From Microtetraspora glauca (lineage in GTDB: Bacteria; Actinomycetota; Actinomycetes; Streptomycetales; Streptomycetaceae), in the NCBI GenBank assembly GCA_000721275.1, contig JOFO01000032.1:49893-113892 (forward strand): a DNA stretch of 64,000 bases, written 5' to 3'. Below the pieces are notes generated by a model, which made no database searches, was not told the DNA's origin, and saw nothing but the letters and a program-made list of their open reading frames with translations. Of the stretch, positions 32,254 through 41,416 are shown piece by piece (position 1 is the stretch's first letter; each line of letters starts with the position of its first letter). The translations under genes and the position numbers were made by a program.

Positions 32254-32289
32254 GGGCCCGGCGTCCCTCCTGACGGAGGCGCCGGGCTC
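32254..32289 (+). terminator. Terminator after the DUF5133 gene
   Basis: GGGCCCGGCG (32254-32263) pairs with CGCCGGGCTC (32280-32289), one G-T wobble, with further pairing in CCCTCC/GGAGG towards the loop. It lies 80 bases after the stop codon. Confidence 0.65.
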
Positions 32290-32370
32290 GGTCATGCCCG
32301 GGGCCAGACGCCTTCCGGCGGTACCGGCGGCTCTGGGCGTGACCGCGCCCGTACGGGACAGACGGCGTCC

Positions 32371-33963
32371 ATGGTGACGTTACTGCTCGTCCTGTGCCCC
32401 GCCCTCGCCGCGCTCGCCACCGGCCTCGCGGCCGTCCTGGTCTCCCCGTGGTGGTGGTGCGCGGCCGGACCCGCCCTGCTGCTCGCCGCGGTCGCGTCGT
32501 ACGACGTCGCCCAGCGGCACCACTCGATCCTGCGCGTCTATCCGCTCCTCGGGCACCTGCGGTTCGCGATGGAGTCGATCCGCCCCGAGATCCAGCAGTA
32601 CTTCGTCGAGGGGAACGTCGACGGCGTGCCCTTCGACCGGGACACCCGGTCCATCGTGTACGCGCGGGCGAAGGGGACGGACGCCGAGGACCCGTTCGGC
32701 ACCGAGCTGGAGCTGGAGCGGACCGGCAGCACGTACCTGGTCCCCTCCATGGCGCCCTGCCCGGTGCCGGACGAGCCGCCCCGGGTCCGGATCGGCGGCC
32801 CGGACTGCGCCCGCCCCTACGACATGGCCCTGCTCAACGTGTCGGCGATGAGCTTCGGCTCCCTGTCGGCGCGGGCCGTCCGCGCCCTGAACGAGGGCGC
32901 CCGGCGCGGCGGGTTCGCCCACGACACCGGCGAGGGCGGGATATCGGAGCACCACCTCGCCCCTGGCGGCGACCTCGTCTGGGAGATCGGGACCGGGTAC
33001 TTCGGCTGCCGCACCGACGACGGCGGCTTCGACCCGCGCCGCTTCGCCGAGAAGGCCGCGCTCGACCAGGTCGCCTGCGTCCTGCTGAAGATCAGCCAGG
33101 GCGCGAAGCCCGGCATCGGGGGCGTCCTGCCGGGCTCCAAGGTCGACCGGGAGATCGCCGCCGTCCGCGGCGTCCCCGAGGGCCGTACGGTGATCTCCCC
33201 GCCGTACCACCGCGTCTACCGGACGCCCCGGGAGCTGGTGCGCTTCCTCGGCCGCATGCGGGAGCTCTCCGGCGGCAAGCCGGTCGGCTTCAAGCTGTGC
33301 GTGGGCGCGCGCCGCGACGTCCTCGCCGTCTGCAAGGCGATGCTGGAGGAAGATCTCACGCCGGACTTCATCGTCGTCGACGGGGCGGAGGGCGGTACGG
33401 GCGCCGCACCGCTGGAGTTCGCCGACTCCGTCGGCCTGCCGCTCACCGAGGGCCTGACGACGGTGCACCAGGCGCTCGTCGGCACGGGGCTGCGCGACCG
33501 CGTCCGGATCGGCGCCTCCGGCAAGATCGCCACCGGCAGCGACATCGTCACGCGGCTGATCCAGGGCGCCGACTTCACGAACTCGGCCCGGGCCATGATG
33601 TTCGCTCTCGGGTGCATCCAGGCCCAGCGCTGCCATACCAACACCTGCCCGGTCGGGGTCGCCACCCAGGACCCCCGGCGTGCCCGTGCCCTCGACGTCC
33701 GGGACAAGGCGGAACGGGTCCGGCGCTTCCAGGAGGCGACCGTCCGGAGCGCCCTCGCGCTCATGGCCGCCATGGGCGCCGGCAGCCCCCGGGACCTGGG
33801 GCCGGGCATGCTGCTGCACCGGGTCGGCCCGGCCGCCGTGCGCTCCCACGCCGAGCTGTACGAACCGCTCGGCGCCGGCGCGCTGCTCTCTCCTGCATCG
33901 GTTCCGGAGACGTGGGCAGGCGACTGGAAAGCGGCTCATCCGGACCGGTTCACCCTCCGGTGA
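32371..33963 (+). CDS. FMN-binding glutamate synthase (GltB-like) family protein
   Basis: 530 residues from ATG 32371. Two hydrophobic N-terminal segments (VTLLLVLCPALAALATGL; WCAAGPALLLAAVASY) anchor it in the membrane. The rest matches the central FMN/Fe-S domain of the glutamate synthase large subunit: SAMSFGSLSARAVRALNEGA, HDTGEGGISEHH, QGAKPGIGGVLPG, VDGAEGGTGAAPLEF, IGASGKIATGSDI and the cysteine cluster CIQAQRCHTNTCPVGVATQD for a 3Fe-4S centre. The glutaminase and C-terminal GXGXG parts of true GltB are absent, so it is not a complete glutamate synthase. The reaction is unknown, probably an FMN oxidoreductase. The stop is 31 bases before the pyruvate oxidase gene, so they form an operon. 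Confidence 0.9.
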   Translation: MVTLLLVLCPALAALATGLAAVLVSPWWWCAAGPALLLAAVASYDVAQRHHSILRVYPLLGHLRFAMESIRPEIQQYFVEGNVDGVPFDRDTRSIVYARAKGTDAEDPFGTELELERTGSTYLVPSMAPCPVPDEPPRVRIGGPDCARPYDMALLNVSAMSFGSLSARAVRALNEGARRGGFAHDTGEGGISEHHLAPGGDLVWEIGTGYFGCRTDDGGFDPRRFAEKAALDQVACVLLKISQGAKPGIGGVLPGSKVDREIAAVRGVPEGRTVISPPYHRVYRTPRELVRFLGRMRELSGGKPVGFKLCVGARRDVLAVCKAMLEEDLTPDFIVVDGAEGGTGAAPLEFADSVGLPLTEGLTTVHQALVGTGLRDRVRIGASGKIATGSDIVTRLIQGADFTNSARAMMFALGCIQAQRCHTNTCPVGVATQDPRRARALDVRDKAERVRRFQEATVRSALALMAAMGAGSPRDLGPGMLLHRVGPAAVRSHAELYEPLGAGALLSPASVPETWAGDWKAAHPDRFTLR

Positions 33964-33994
33964 ACCGGCCGGCGTCTTCGGAGAAGGGAACCCC

Positions 33995-35725
33995 ATGCCT
34001 CGTACCGTTGCCCAGGTGATCGTCGACGGGCTCGCGGACCTCGGTGTCGGCCGGGTGTTCGGCGTGGTCGGCGACGCGCTCAACCCGCTGACCGACGCCA
34101 TCCGGACCACGGAGGGCATCGACTGGACCGGCTTCCGCCACGAGGAGGCGGCGGCCTTCGCCGCCGGCGCGCGCGCCCAGCTCTCCGGAGAGCTGGCCGT
34201 GTGCATGGGCACGGTGGGGCCCGGCTCCGTGCACCTGCTGAACGGACTGTACGACGCGGCCAAGAGCGGGGCGCCGGTGCTGGCGATCTGCGGGCAGGTG
34301 CCGCTGTCGGAGGTGGGCGGGGACTACTTCCAGGAGGTCGACAACGACCTCCTCTTCCGGGACGTGGCCGTGTTCCGGGCCACCGTGACGTCCCCGTCCC
34401 AGATGCCCCGGCTGCTGGAGTCCGCGGTGCGGGCCGCCGTGACCGGGCGGGGCGTGGCGGTGCTGACCGTGCCCGGGGACCTCGGCGACCAGGAGGTGGA
34501 GGAGGACCGGCCGACCCGGTTCGCGCTGCCGCGCCCGGCCGTGACGCGTCCCGACGACCCGGCGCTCGCGGAGGCCGCCGAGGCGATCGGCCGGGGCTCG
34601 CGGGTCACGCTGCTCGTGGGGCGCGGGGCCCGGGAGGCCCGCGCGGAGGTGCTGCGGGCCGCCGAGCTGCTGTCGGCGCCGATGGTGCTGACCCTGAAGG
34701 GCAAGGAGGGCTTCGAGGACGAGAACCCGTACGAGGTCGGCCAGACCGGTCTCATCGGCAATCCGGCCGCGGCCCACGCCATGGACTCCTGCGACACGCT
34801 CGTCATGCTCGGGACGGACTTCCCCTACCGGGACTGGTACCCGGAGGACTGCCGGGTCGTGCAGATCGACACCCGCGAGGAGCACCTCGGGCGCCGCGTC
34901 CCGGTGGACGTCGGGCTCGCCGGGGACGTGGGCGCGACGCTGCGGGCCCTGCTGCCGCTGCTGACGCCGGTCCGGTCGCGCTCCCACCTCGACGAGGCCC
35001 GCGAGCGGTACGCGGACTGGCAGAAGTCCCAGGCGGGCCTCGCCGACCCCGCCCACGACAAGCGGCTGCTGGGGCGGGTGCGGGCCGTCTTCGACAACCG
35101 GGAGGCGGACATCCGCCCCGAGGCGCTGGCGGCGGCCGTCGACCGGCACGCCGCCGACGACGCGATCTTCACCTCCGACACCGGGATGGCCACCGTGTGG
35201 CTCTCGCGGCTCGTACGGATGCGCGGCACCCGGCGGCTGATCGGCTCCTACAACCTCGGCTCCATGGCCAACGCCATGCCGCAGGCCATCGGGGCGCAGC
35301 TGTGGGCGCCTGACCGGCAGGTGGTGGCCTTCTGCGGGGACGGCGGGCTCGGCATGCTGCTCGGCGACCTGATGACGATCCGCTCCGAACGGCTGCCGGT
35401 GAAGCTCGTCGTCTTCGACAACCGCCGCCTCGGCATGGTCAAGCTGGAGCAGGAACAGGCGGGGCTGCCCGAGTTCGGGACGGTACTGGACAACCCCGAC
35501 TTCGCCGCGGTGGCCGAGGCGCTCGGGCTGACCGGCATCCGGGTCACCGCACCGGGCGACCTGGACGAGGCCGTCCGCACGGCACTCGCCCATCCCGGAC
35601 CGGTCCTCCTCGACGTGCTGACCAACCCGGCGGAGGTGGCCGTGCCGGCGAAGCCGACGGTGTCGCAGGGCTGGGGCTTCGCCATCGCCAAGATCAAGGA
35701 GAACCTTCCGTCCGGGGCGCGCTGA
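33995..35725 (+). CDS. poxB: Pyruvate dehydrogenase (quinone) / pyruvate oxidase
   Basis: 576 residues from ATG 33995 with GAGAAGGG 6 bases upstream. Thiamine-diphosphate enzyme that decarboxylates pyruvate to acetate, passing electrons via FAD to quinone. The N-terminal Pyr domain has the catalytic Glu (E50 in GFRHEEAAAF); the middle domain binds FAD (LLVGRGAR...EVGQTGLIG); the PP domain has CGDGGLGMLLGDLMTIRSE (G448-G451), ending in VVFDN. GSYNLGSMANAMPQAIG is also typical. The C-terminal tail (about 535-576) could be the membrane/lipid-activated segment seen in PoxB. Co-transcribed with the FMN/Fe-S protein upstream, which suggests an electron-transfer partnership (inference). Acetolactate synthase is a less likely alternative. 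Confidence 0.9.
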   Translation: MPRTVAQVIVDGLADLGVGRVFGVVGDALNPLTDAIRTTEGIDWTGFRHEEAAAFAAGARAQLSGELAVCMGTVGPGSVHLLNGLYDAAKSGAPVLAICGQVPLSEVGGDYFQEVDNDLLFRDVAVFRATVTSPSQMPRLLESAVRAAVTGRGVAVLTVPGDLGDQEVEEDRPTRFALPRPAVTRPDDPALAEAAEAIGRGSRVTLLVGRGAREARAEVLRAAELLSAPMVLTLKGKEGFEDENPYEVGQTGLIGNPAAAHAMDSCDTLVMLGTDFPYRDWYPEDCRVVQIDTREEHLGRRVPVDVGLAGDVGATLRALLPLLTPVRSRSHLDEARERYADWQKSQAGLADPAHDKRLLGRVRAVFDNREADIRPEALAAAVDRHAADDAIFTSDTGMATVWLSRLVRMRGTRRLIGSYNLGSMANAMPQAIGAQLWAPDRQVVAFCGDGGLGMLLGDLMTIRSERLPVKLVVFDNRRLGMVKLEQEQAGLPEFGTVLDNPDFAAVAEALGLTGIRVTAPGDLDEAVRTALAHPGPVLLDVLTNPAEVAVPAKPTVSQGWGFAIAKIKENLPSGAR

Positions 35726-35780
35726 GCGGTGACGTGCCGGATGCCCGTGGGGTGGGCGTGTTCCTGCCCGCCGATCGGCC

Positions 35781-35796
35781 CGGGCCGCGAGGCCCG
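35781..35796 (+). terminator. Possible terminator after poxB
   Basis: CGGGCC-GCGA-GGCCCG, a 6-bp GC stem with a tetraloop, 56 bases past the stop. Short, so only tentative. Confidence 0.35.
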
Positions 35797-35889
35797 CTGC
35801 CGAGCGGCGGGGGCGGGTGGCGTCCCGCGGCACACCCGGGCGAGCGGGGACGCGCACTCCTCCCCCTCCCCCGGCCCCGCGGCGGGCCG

Positions 35890-36339
35890 TCAGTTCGGGA
35901 CGGTGGGGCCGCGGTAGGGAAGGGTCTGGCTGTAGACGACGCTCGTGGTGGTGCTGCCGAAGCCGGCGAGTTCGTCCATGAGGGTTTCCAGGTGCTCCAT
36001 GGAGGTCGCGGCCACCTTCAGGGTGTAGCAGTCGTCGCCGGTGGTGCGCAGGCACTCCAGGATCTCGCGGCGTTCGGCGAGGAGGCTGCGCAGGGGCTGG
36101 TGGCGGTTGCCGGGGTATTTGAGGCGGACGACGGCGAGGACGGGGTAGCCCACCTTGGCCAGGTCGATGTCGGCGCGGTAGCCGGTGATGATGCCCGATG
36201 CCTCCAGGTTGCGGACGCGTTCGGTGGTCGCCGAGGGGCTGAGGTTCACGCGGCGGCCCAGCTCGCTCAGGGAGATGCGGGCCTCCCGCTGCAGCTGTTC
36301 GATGATCGCCCAGTCGACGTGGTCGAGATTCCCTGCCAT
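35890..36339 (-). CDS. Lrp/AsnC family transcriptional regulator
   Basis: 149 residues from ATG 36339. An N-terminal helix-turn-helix (LDHVDWAIIEQLQREARISL, LGRRVNLSPSATTERVRNLE) is followed by a GIITGY hinge and a RAM (ActD-like) domain (KVGYPVLAVVRLKYPG, CLRTTGDDCYTLKVAATSME) that binds amino acids and forms octamers. The G-x-x-D-x-x-L pattern (TGDDCYTLKV) is intact. It is divergent from the oxidoreductase at 36433 with 93 bases between the starts, so that gene is a probable target. Effector unknown. Confidence 0.92.
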   Translation of the reverse strand: MAGNLDHVDWAIIEQLQREARISLSELGRRVNLSPSATTERVRNLEASGIITGYRADIDLAKVGYPVLAVVRLKYPGNRHQPLRSLLAERREILECLRTTGDDCYTLKVAATSMEHLETLMDELAGFGSTTTSVVYSQTLPYRGPTVPN

Positions 36340-36432
36340 ACGGCGAAAGTACCAGGAGAATCACGGCAGGAAGGCCGCTACGCAGGGAGGTTTCGGTTCC
36401 GCGTGCGGTGATCGCCGGGATAGCGTCGAGGC

Positions 36433-37251
36433 ATGCAACTGGGTGTCAACGTACCGAATTTTGGACCCGGGACCGATCCCGGCGTCCTGCGTGCATGGGC
36501 ACGGCTCGCGGAAGACCTCAGCCTCGGCATCCTCATGGTGTCGGACCATGTGGCGGTCACCCCTGATGTGGCCGAGCGGTACCCGGAGCCGTTCTACGAG
36601 CCGTTCACCACGCTGTCGTGGCTGGCGGGTCTCACCAGCACGGTGCGCCTGGGCACGACCGTGCTCGTCCTGCCGTACCGGCATCCCCTGCTGGTGGCGC
36701 GCATGGCTGCCAACCTCCACGAGCTCAGCGGCGGCCGTTTCGTCCTCGGGGTGGGTGTCGGCTGGGCCCGGCAGGAGTTCGAGGCACTGGGCGTGCCGTT
36801 CACGGCGCGCGGCCGGCTGACCGACGAAGGTCTCGGCGTCCTGCGCGAGGTCAGGGACGCGGGGCGGGCGGAGGGCGGCGTTCCTGTCTGGGTCGGCGGC
36901 CACAGCGAGGCGGCCCTGCGGCGTGCCGTGAGGTTCGGTGACGCCTGGCACCCGCTGCGGCTCCCCCTCCCCCAGATGCGTGCGATCCTGCGGCGGCACA
37001 CGGCCCTGCCGGGGTTCGCCCCTCGGATCGCCCTGCGCGTCACCGACGCCCCGGTCGACGCCCCCGACCGGCCCGCCGGCACCGGCACGCTGGAGCAGAT
37101 CGCCGGCGACCTCCACGAACTGCGGCTGCTCGGCGCCCACACTGTCGTACTCGACCCCTACCACGGCGACCCCGAAGCGACCCGCCGGCCCGACGCGGCA
37201 TGGCAGGCGCTGACCGCTGTGGCCACCCACTGGAAGAAGACCGCATCATGA
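36433..37251 (+). CDS. LLM-class flavin-dependent oxidoreductase
   Basis: 272 residues from ATG 36433. A luciferase-like TIM barrel of the F420/FMN group: LGVNVPNFGPGTDPGVL, the ILMVSDHVAV strand, LTSTVRLGTTVLVLPYRHP and the family signature GGRFVLGVGVGWARQEFEALG. The VPVWVGGHSEAALRRAVRFG region binds the cofactor phosphate. The cofactor is probably F420 or FMN, as in other actinomycete members; the substrate is unknown. It overlaps the deaminase gene by 4 bases (ATGA), implying a shared small-molecule pathway, and is divergent from an Lrp regulator. Confidence 0.9.
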   Translation: MQLGVNVPNFGPGTDPGVLRAWARLAEDLSLGILMVSDHVAVTPDVAERYPEPFYEPFTTLSWLAGLTSTVRLGTTVLVLPYRHPLLVARMAANLHELSGGRFVLGVGVGWARQEFEALGVPFTARGRLTDEGLGVLREVRDAGRAEGGVPVWVGGHSEAALRRAVRFGDAWHPLRLPLPQMRAILRRHTALPGFAPRIALRVTDAPVDAPDRPAGTGTLEQIAGDLHELRLLGAHTVVLDPYHGDPEATRRPDAAWQALTAVATHWKKTAS

Positions 37252-37691
37252 TCACCTCAGCCGACGAGGCCCTTCTGAGGCGCGCCATCGGCCTTGCCGC
37301 CCGTGCCGTCACCCTGGGCGACGCGCCGTACGGCTCCCTCCTCGCCGGGCCCGACGGCACCGTCCTCGCCGAAGCCCACAACACCGTCCGCCGGGACGAC
37401 GACATCACCGCGCACCCCGAACTCAAACTCGCCCGCTGGGCAGCCCGCGAACTCGACCCGGAAACGGCCGCCCGCACCACCCTCTACACCAGCTGCCAGC
37501 CGTGCGGCATGTGCGACGGCGGCATCATCCGCTCCGGCATCGGCCGCGTCGTCTACGCCCTGTCGACCGAGCAGCTGATCGCGCTCAACCCGCCGTCGGG
37601 AGCCTGGCCGACGGTCCCCCACGACGGCCCCGCCCTCCATGAAGAAGCTCACGCCCCCGTAGCGGCCTACTACGGCGGCGGGCGAGCGTGA
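37248..37691 (+). CDS. Cytidine/deoxycytidylate-type zinc deaminase
   Basis: 147 residues from ATG 37248, overlapping the upstream stop. Zinc site: H56-P57-E58 (general base E58) and the P-C-x-x-C motif with C86 and C89 (SCQPCGMCD). The usual HAE is HPE, as in guanine- and other nucleoside-deaminase branches. DAPYGSLLAGPDGTVL is the substrate-strand region. It belongs to the CDA superfamily nearest to guanine deaminase/nucleoside deaminase proteins rather than TadA (no tRNA-binding tail). It probably hydrolyses an amino group from a purine-like or pathway-specific substrate. Translational coupling with the flavin-type oxidoreductase suggests sequential steps. Confidence 0.88.
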   Translation: MITSADEALLRRAIGLAARAVTLGDAPYGSLLAGPDGTVLAEAHNTVRRDDDITAHPELKLARWAARELDPETAARTTLYTSCQPCGMCDGGIIRSGIGRVVYALSTEQLIALNPPSGAWPTVPHDGPALHEEAHAPVAAYYGGGRA

Positions 37692-37702
37692 TGGCCAGGT
37701 GT

Positions 37703-38653
37703 TCAGCCGGCGGCGGAAGGGGTCGACTGCCAGTGAGCGATGGCCGGCTTCAGGTACTCCACCAGCTCGGGGAGCTGCGGGGCCAGGGTGAGTGCGGCGA
37801 TGACGCGCAGCATGCCCAGGGCGTTGGCGAAGGCGAGGACGTCCTCGTCGAGCGGCCTCAGGCCGTTGCGCTCCGCACCGCGGTTGTAGGCGGCTTCGTG
37901 TTCGGGGCCGAGCGCGGCCAGGTCCCACTCGACGGGGCCGAGGGTGACCAGCTCGAAGTCCGCGTAGAGGTCGCCGTCCACCGCGTGGAAGATGTTGGCG
38001 GGCGGGGAGTCGCCGTGGACGGGCTGGAGTTCGATGCCGGGGAAACGCGCCTCGAAGGCGCTGCGTGAGCGTACGAGGGGTTCGAGCGTCTTCCACTCGC
38101 GGCGGGCCCGTTCGAGATCGGCCGGGCCGATCAGGTCGGGATGCCCGCCGAGCCGGTTGAGGCTGTCCGCGATGAAGTCGGGGTCGGCCGTGGACAGGAA
38201 CCGCAGCTCGCCCGGGTACGCGCGCAGTGCCGCGTGCAGACGGGCGACGCTCTCGGCGTTCGCCACGTAGTCGGGATCCTTGTCCCGGTTCTCCTCGACG
38301 AACGGCCAGAACGTCATCGAGAAGCCGTCACGCTGCACGGGTTCGCGCGGTACGAGAGGGCTGGGCGCGATCACGGGGACGCCCTGGTCGGCCAGCCACT
38401 GCGTCACGTCCAGCTCGTCCTGCTGGCGGCGCGCGAGGGCGGCCAGGTCGTCGGTGGAGGGCAGGACGGTGGGAATCCGGGCCACGACCGGTGCGGGGGC
38501 CAGGTGAACGACGACCGAGAAGACGTCGTGGAGCACCACGGGCTCGGCGACTGTCAGGCCGAGTCCACGCGCGGCGGCTACGGCTGCCTCGACGGCGGCG
38601 GACGTGCGGGCGGCGCGCTGTTGTGGTGTCAGGAAGGTGGTCATGGGGGTCAT
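37703..38653 (-). CDS. Aminoglycoside phosphotransferase (APH) fold protein
   Basis: 316 residues from ATG 38653 (a second ATG at 38644). Protein-kinase-like fold of the APH/choline-kinase family. The catalytic loop is PVHGDSPPANIFHA (H-x-D-x4-N), and the metal-binding motif that is usually D-x-D/G is DFELVTLGPVEWDLA. The N-lobe ATP region is VVARIPTVLPS. Many actinomycete relatives phosphorylate metabolites, not antibiotics, so resistance should not be assumed. The gene converges on the deaminase operon, with its stop 11 bases from that gene's end. Confidence 0.85.
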   Translation of the reverse strand: MTPMTTFLTPQQRAARTSAAVEAAVAAARGLGLTVAEPVVLHDVFSVVVHLAPAPVVARIPTVLPSTDDLAALARRQQDELDVTQWLADQGVPVIAPSPLVPREPVQRDGFSMTFWPFVEENRDKDPDYVANAESVARLHAALRAYPGELRFLSTADPDFIADSLNRLGGHPDLIGPADLERARREWKTLEPLVRSRSAFEARFPGIELQPVHGDSPPANIFHAVDGDLYADFELVTLGPVEWDLAALGPEHEAAYNRGAERNGLRPLDEDVLAFANALGMLRVIAALTLAPQLPELVEYLKPAIAHWQSTPSAAG

Positions 38654-38905
38654 GGGTCCCTCGTTTCACCGTAGGTGGGGTGCGGAGCGTGTGTGGTCGC
38701 GGAGCGGTTCGGGGCGGTGGAGTGGACGGGATCGGCGCCTGCGGCTGGTGCGCAGCGGCTCCGGGTGGGTGGCTGGCTGGTCGGCTTTGGAGCGTACAGC
38801 GGGCGAGGCTTCTGCGGCGGCGCACGTACAACCCCTCGCAGCCGCATCGCCGCCGGCTGAGTCGTGGCGTTCTACGCCTGTGGGTGGTGTGGCGAGCGCT
38901 TAGGG

Positions 38906-39559
38906 TCAGGGCTGGTCGATCTGCGCGGCGGCCTCCTCGAGGTCGGCGACGGTTCCGGACATGATCGTCCGTACGTGCCTGGTGACGTGCTGCAGCGGCC
39001 AGTCCCACCACGCGACGGCGAGGAGCCGGGCGACGTCCGCGTCGTCGTAGCGGGTGCGGACGAGGCGGGCGGGGTTGCCGCCGACGATGCCGTAGTCGGG
39101 GACGTCGCTGGTGACGACGGCGCCGGCGGCGATGATCGCGCCGTGGCCGATGCGTACGCCGGGCATGACCGTGGCGCCGTGGCCGAACCACACGTCGTTG
39201 CCGACGACGGTGTCGCCTCGGCCGGGGAGGTCGGTGATCAGGTCGAAGTGCTCCGCCCAGGAGCCGCCCATGGTGGGGAACGGGAAGGTGGAGGGGCCGT
39301 CCATGCGGTGGTTGGCGCCGTTCATGACGAAACGGGTGCCCGTCCCCAGCGCGCAGTACTTGCCGAGGACGAGGCGTTCCGGACCGTAGTGGTACAGGAC
39401 GTTGCGCGTCTCGAACGCGGTCGGGTCGTCCGGGTCGTCGTAGTAGGTGAAGTCGCCGACCTCGATGAGTGGCGACTTCACCAGGGGCTTGAGCAGCACC
39501 ACGCGCGGGTGCTCGGGCATCGGGTGGAGCACGGTGGGATCGGCGGGATGGGGCTGCAT
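38906..39559 (-). CDS. CatB/Vat-type hexapeptide-repeat acetyltransferase
   Basis: 217 residues from ATG 39559; the longer frame to 39640 overlaps the operator region. A left-handed beta-helix xenobiotic acetyltransferase: [15 protein letters not shown] at the start, [22 protein letters not shown] (catalytic His in NH) and hexapeptide rungs [20 protein letters not shown], then [20 protein letters not shown]. Relatives are the type-B chloramphenicol and streptogramin A acetyltransferases, which use acetyl-CoA as trimers. Whether an antibiotic is the substrate is not visible. Divergent from a TetR repressor with a dyad between them, so probably inducible. Confidence 0.92.
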   Translation of the reverse strand: MQPHPADPTVLHPMPEHPRVVLLKPLVKSPLIEVGDFTYYDDPDDPTAFETRNVLYHYGPERLVLGKYCALGTGTRFVMNGANHRMDGPSTFPFPTMGGSWAEHFDLITDLPGRGDTVVGNDVWFGHGATVMPGVRIGHGAIIAAGAVVTSDVPDYGIVGGNPARLVRTRYDDADVARLLAVAWWDWPLQHVTRHVRTIMSGTVADLEEAAAQIDQP

Positions 39560-39590
39560 CGCGGAGGTGGTCCTCTCTGGGGAGCCTATA

Positions 39591-39604
39591 GCGACAACCG
39601 TCGC
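39591..39604. promoter_or_regulatory. Candidate TetR operator
   Basis: GCGAC-AACC-GTCGC, 5-bp arms around 4 bases, in the 98-bp gap between the acetyltransferase (start 39559) and the tetR gene (start 39658). TATAGC beside it is one of the few AT-rich points of the gap. Binding is inferred from position. Confidence 0.45.
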
Positions 39605-39657
39605 GTTAAGATGCTGACACGGTTCCACCCCCTTGATCAACCGGATACGGACTGCCG

Positions 39658-40287
39658 ATGACAGACCCCCTGGCCACGACGCCGGACCGTCGCCCCGGCG
39701 GTCGCACGGCCCGCGTCCGCGCCCAGGTGCTCGACGCGGTGCGCGCCGAGCTCGCGGAGAGCGGTCACGAAGGACTCACCATGGAGGGGGTCGCCGCACG
39801 GGCCGGGGTGCACCGTGCCACGGTCTACCGACGTTGGCGCGATGTCGGCGGGCTGCTCGCCGACGTCATCGCCGCCGCCGGCGAGAGGGACTGGCAGCCG
39901 CCGGACACCGGCTCGCTGCTCGGCGACCTGGCGGCCCTCAACGAGGAGATCCAGGAGTCCCTGGTCGTCCGGCCGTCGTTCGCCGTCGCCCTGATGGCCG
40001 CCTCGTTCCACTCCGACCAGGCCGCACGAGCCCAGACCCGGCTGTGGGCGGACCGGTACGCCCAGTGCGAGGTCCTTGTCGAGCGCGCCGTCGAACGCGG
40101 TGAGCTCCCCGCACGGCGCACGGACGCGCGGAGCCTGCTGATCGCCGCCACGGCGCCGCTGTACCACCAGCTGGTACTCCTGCGCGCCGACCCGGACCCG
40201 CTCCTCCCGAAACGGGCCGCGGAGGCAGCGGTACTGGCGGCTGCGGCCGGTGCCTTCTCCGTACACGGGGAAGAGGAGAACGGCTGA
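39658..40287 (+). CDS. TetR family transcriptional regulator
   Basis: 209 residues from ATG 39658. The helix-turn-helix lies at about 20-65: [20 protein letters not shown], then [20 protein letters not shown]. The rest is the helical ligand-binding domain, with the C-terminal family sequence around [16 protein letters not shown] seen in TetR_C_11/AcrR-like repressors. Most likely it represses the divergent acetyltransferase gene and itself, with the acetyltransferase substrate or a mimic as inducer (inference). Confidence 0.93.
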   Translation: MTDPLATTPDRRPGGRTARVRAQVLDAVRAELAESGHEGLTMEGVAARAGVHRATVYRRWRDVGGLLADVIAAAGERDWQPPDTGSLLGDLAALNEEIQESLVVRPSFAVALMAASFHSDQAARAQTRLWADRYAQCEVLVERAVERGELPARRTDARSLLIAATAPLYHQLVLLRADPDPLLPKRAAEAAVLAAAAGAFSVHGEEENG

Positions 40288-40326
40288 TCGGGAAGGCGGG
40301 GAGCAGCTGACGTGCACCATCACGTC

Positions 40327-40347
40327 GTGCCGCCCCTGGAGCGGCAC
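40327..40347 (+). terminator. Hairpin after the tetR gene
   Basis: GTGCCGC-CCCTGGA-GCGGCAC, a perfect 7-bp stem, 40 bases after the tetR stop. Confidence 0.5.
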
Positions 40348-40486
40348 AGGGGCGCGGCAGGGAGGGACCGGCAGAGGCTGTGTCGTGCGGCCTGTCTGGC
40401 ACATGTCCGGGGCGCCGTCGGCAGGACCGGCTGGTAGCGCACGAAGTCGGCTTGGAGCAGAGCCCGGACCGACGGGCGGGATCCCG

Positions 40487-41092
40487 TCAGGCCGGGGTGC
40501 CGAGCGGCGGGTGGTCGAGTACGCGGGGCTTGTACTCGACCATCTGGATGCCGCTGTCAAAGGTGCGGTGGTCGGTCATCTCGAGGGCGACGTCCGGATA
40601 GCCGTCGTAGATGCGCTCCTCCCCCGTGGCGCCGGTGATCACCGGGAACATCACGACCCGGAAGCGGTCGACGAGCCCGGCTCGCAGCAGGGAGCGGGAC
40701 AGGCTGAGACTGCCGATCGTGCTGAGGAGACCCGATCCGCTCGCCTTCATCGCACGGACCGCTTCGACGGCGTCGTCGCGGACGAGCGTGGCGTTGGCCC
40801 ACGTCAGCGGCTCCGGGAGCGAGGAGGAGAACACCACCTTCGGGGCCTGGGTGAGCTCGTCGACGGATGCCTCTTCCTCGGGCCTGAACTCGTCCTGGCC
40901 GGCCGGGACCTCGCCCGCGGCGAAGCCCGACATCAGACGGTAGGTGTTCGCTCCCATCAGGTAGGTGGGCTTGGGCTGCTCACCGAGCCATGCGAGGTAC
41001 TCCGGGCCTTCGAGGCCCCAGAAGCCGGGCCACCCTTCTCCCGACGCGTAGCCGTCGAGGGAGGTGATGAAATCGACGAGAAGTTCCGACAT
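40487..41092 (-). CDS. Dihydrofolate reductase-like (RibD C-terminal) protein
   Basis: 201 residues from ATG 41092 with AAGGA 7 bases upstream. RibD_C/DHFR-like fold: LLVDFITSLDGYASGEGWPG at the N-terminus, TYLMGANTYRLMSGF (NADPH-binding), KVVFSSSLPEPLTWANATLV, then GLLSTIGSLSLSRSLLRAGL and VMFPVITGATGEERIYDG. Such proteins reduce unknown carbonyl or imine substrates with NADPH; they are not folate enzymes of the core pathway. It stands alone. The upstream 300 bases are non-coding and lead into an IS scar. Confidence 0.9.
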   Translation of the reverse strand: MSELLVDFITSLDGYASGEGWPGFWGLEGPEYLAWLGEQPKPTYLMGANTYRLMSGFAAGEVPAGQDEFRPEEEASVDELTQAPKVVFSSSLPEPLTWANATLVRDDAVEAVRAMKASGSGLLSTIGSLSLSRSLLRAGLVDRFRVVMFPVITGATGEERIYDGYPDVALEMTDHRTFDSGIQMVEYKPRVLDHPPLGTPA

Positions 41093-41416
41093 GGCAGTGT
41101 CCTTCCTGGGTTGTCACCAGCTTGGACCCGTCGGGAGCCGAAAACTCATCGGCCGCGCCGCCGATCGTGGACGTCGTTTGCCGATCGCCGAGACGCCGGC
41201 GGGTGCGGCGAGCACGGCGAGCTCCTACGGACCGACGCCGACCTGTTCCGGCGAAGCCGAGCCGGGCACCCAGCGTCGCGCCGGCCGGATCGCTGGGGAG
41301 ACCCGAGCTTGCCGTCCGGGACTGGCAGCGGTCGAAACGGGGGCGGGGCGCAGCGGGGACGGTCACGCACGCCGAGGCGCCCGGGCGTGACCTCGCCATG
41401 CCGTACGGTCGCCGGG
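41093..41416. other. Gene-free stretch upstream of the RibD-like gene
   Basis: Holds the promoter of the minus-strand gene starting at 41092. Open frames on both strands show no motif or ribosome site. It ends at the stop of the truncated minus-strand gene at 41417. Confidence 0.4.
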
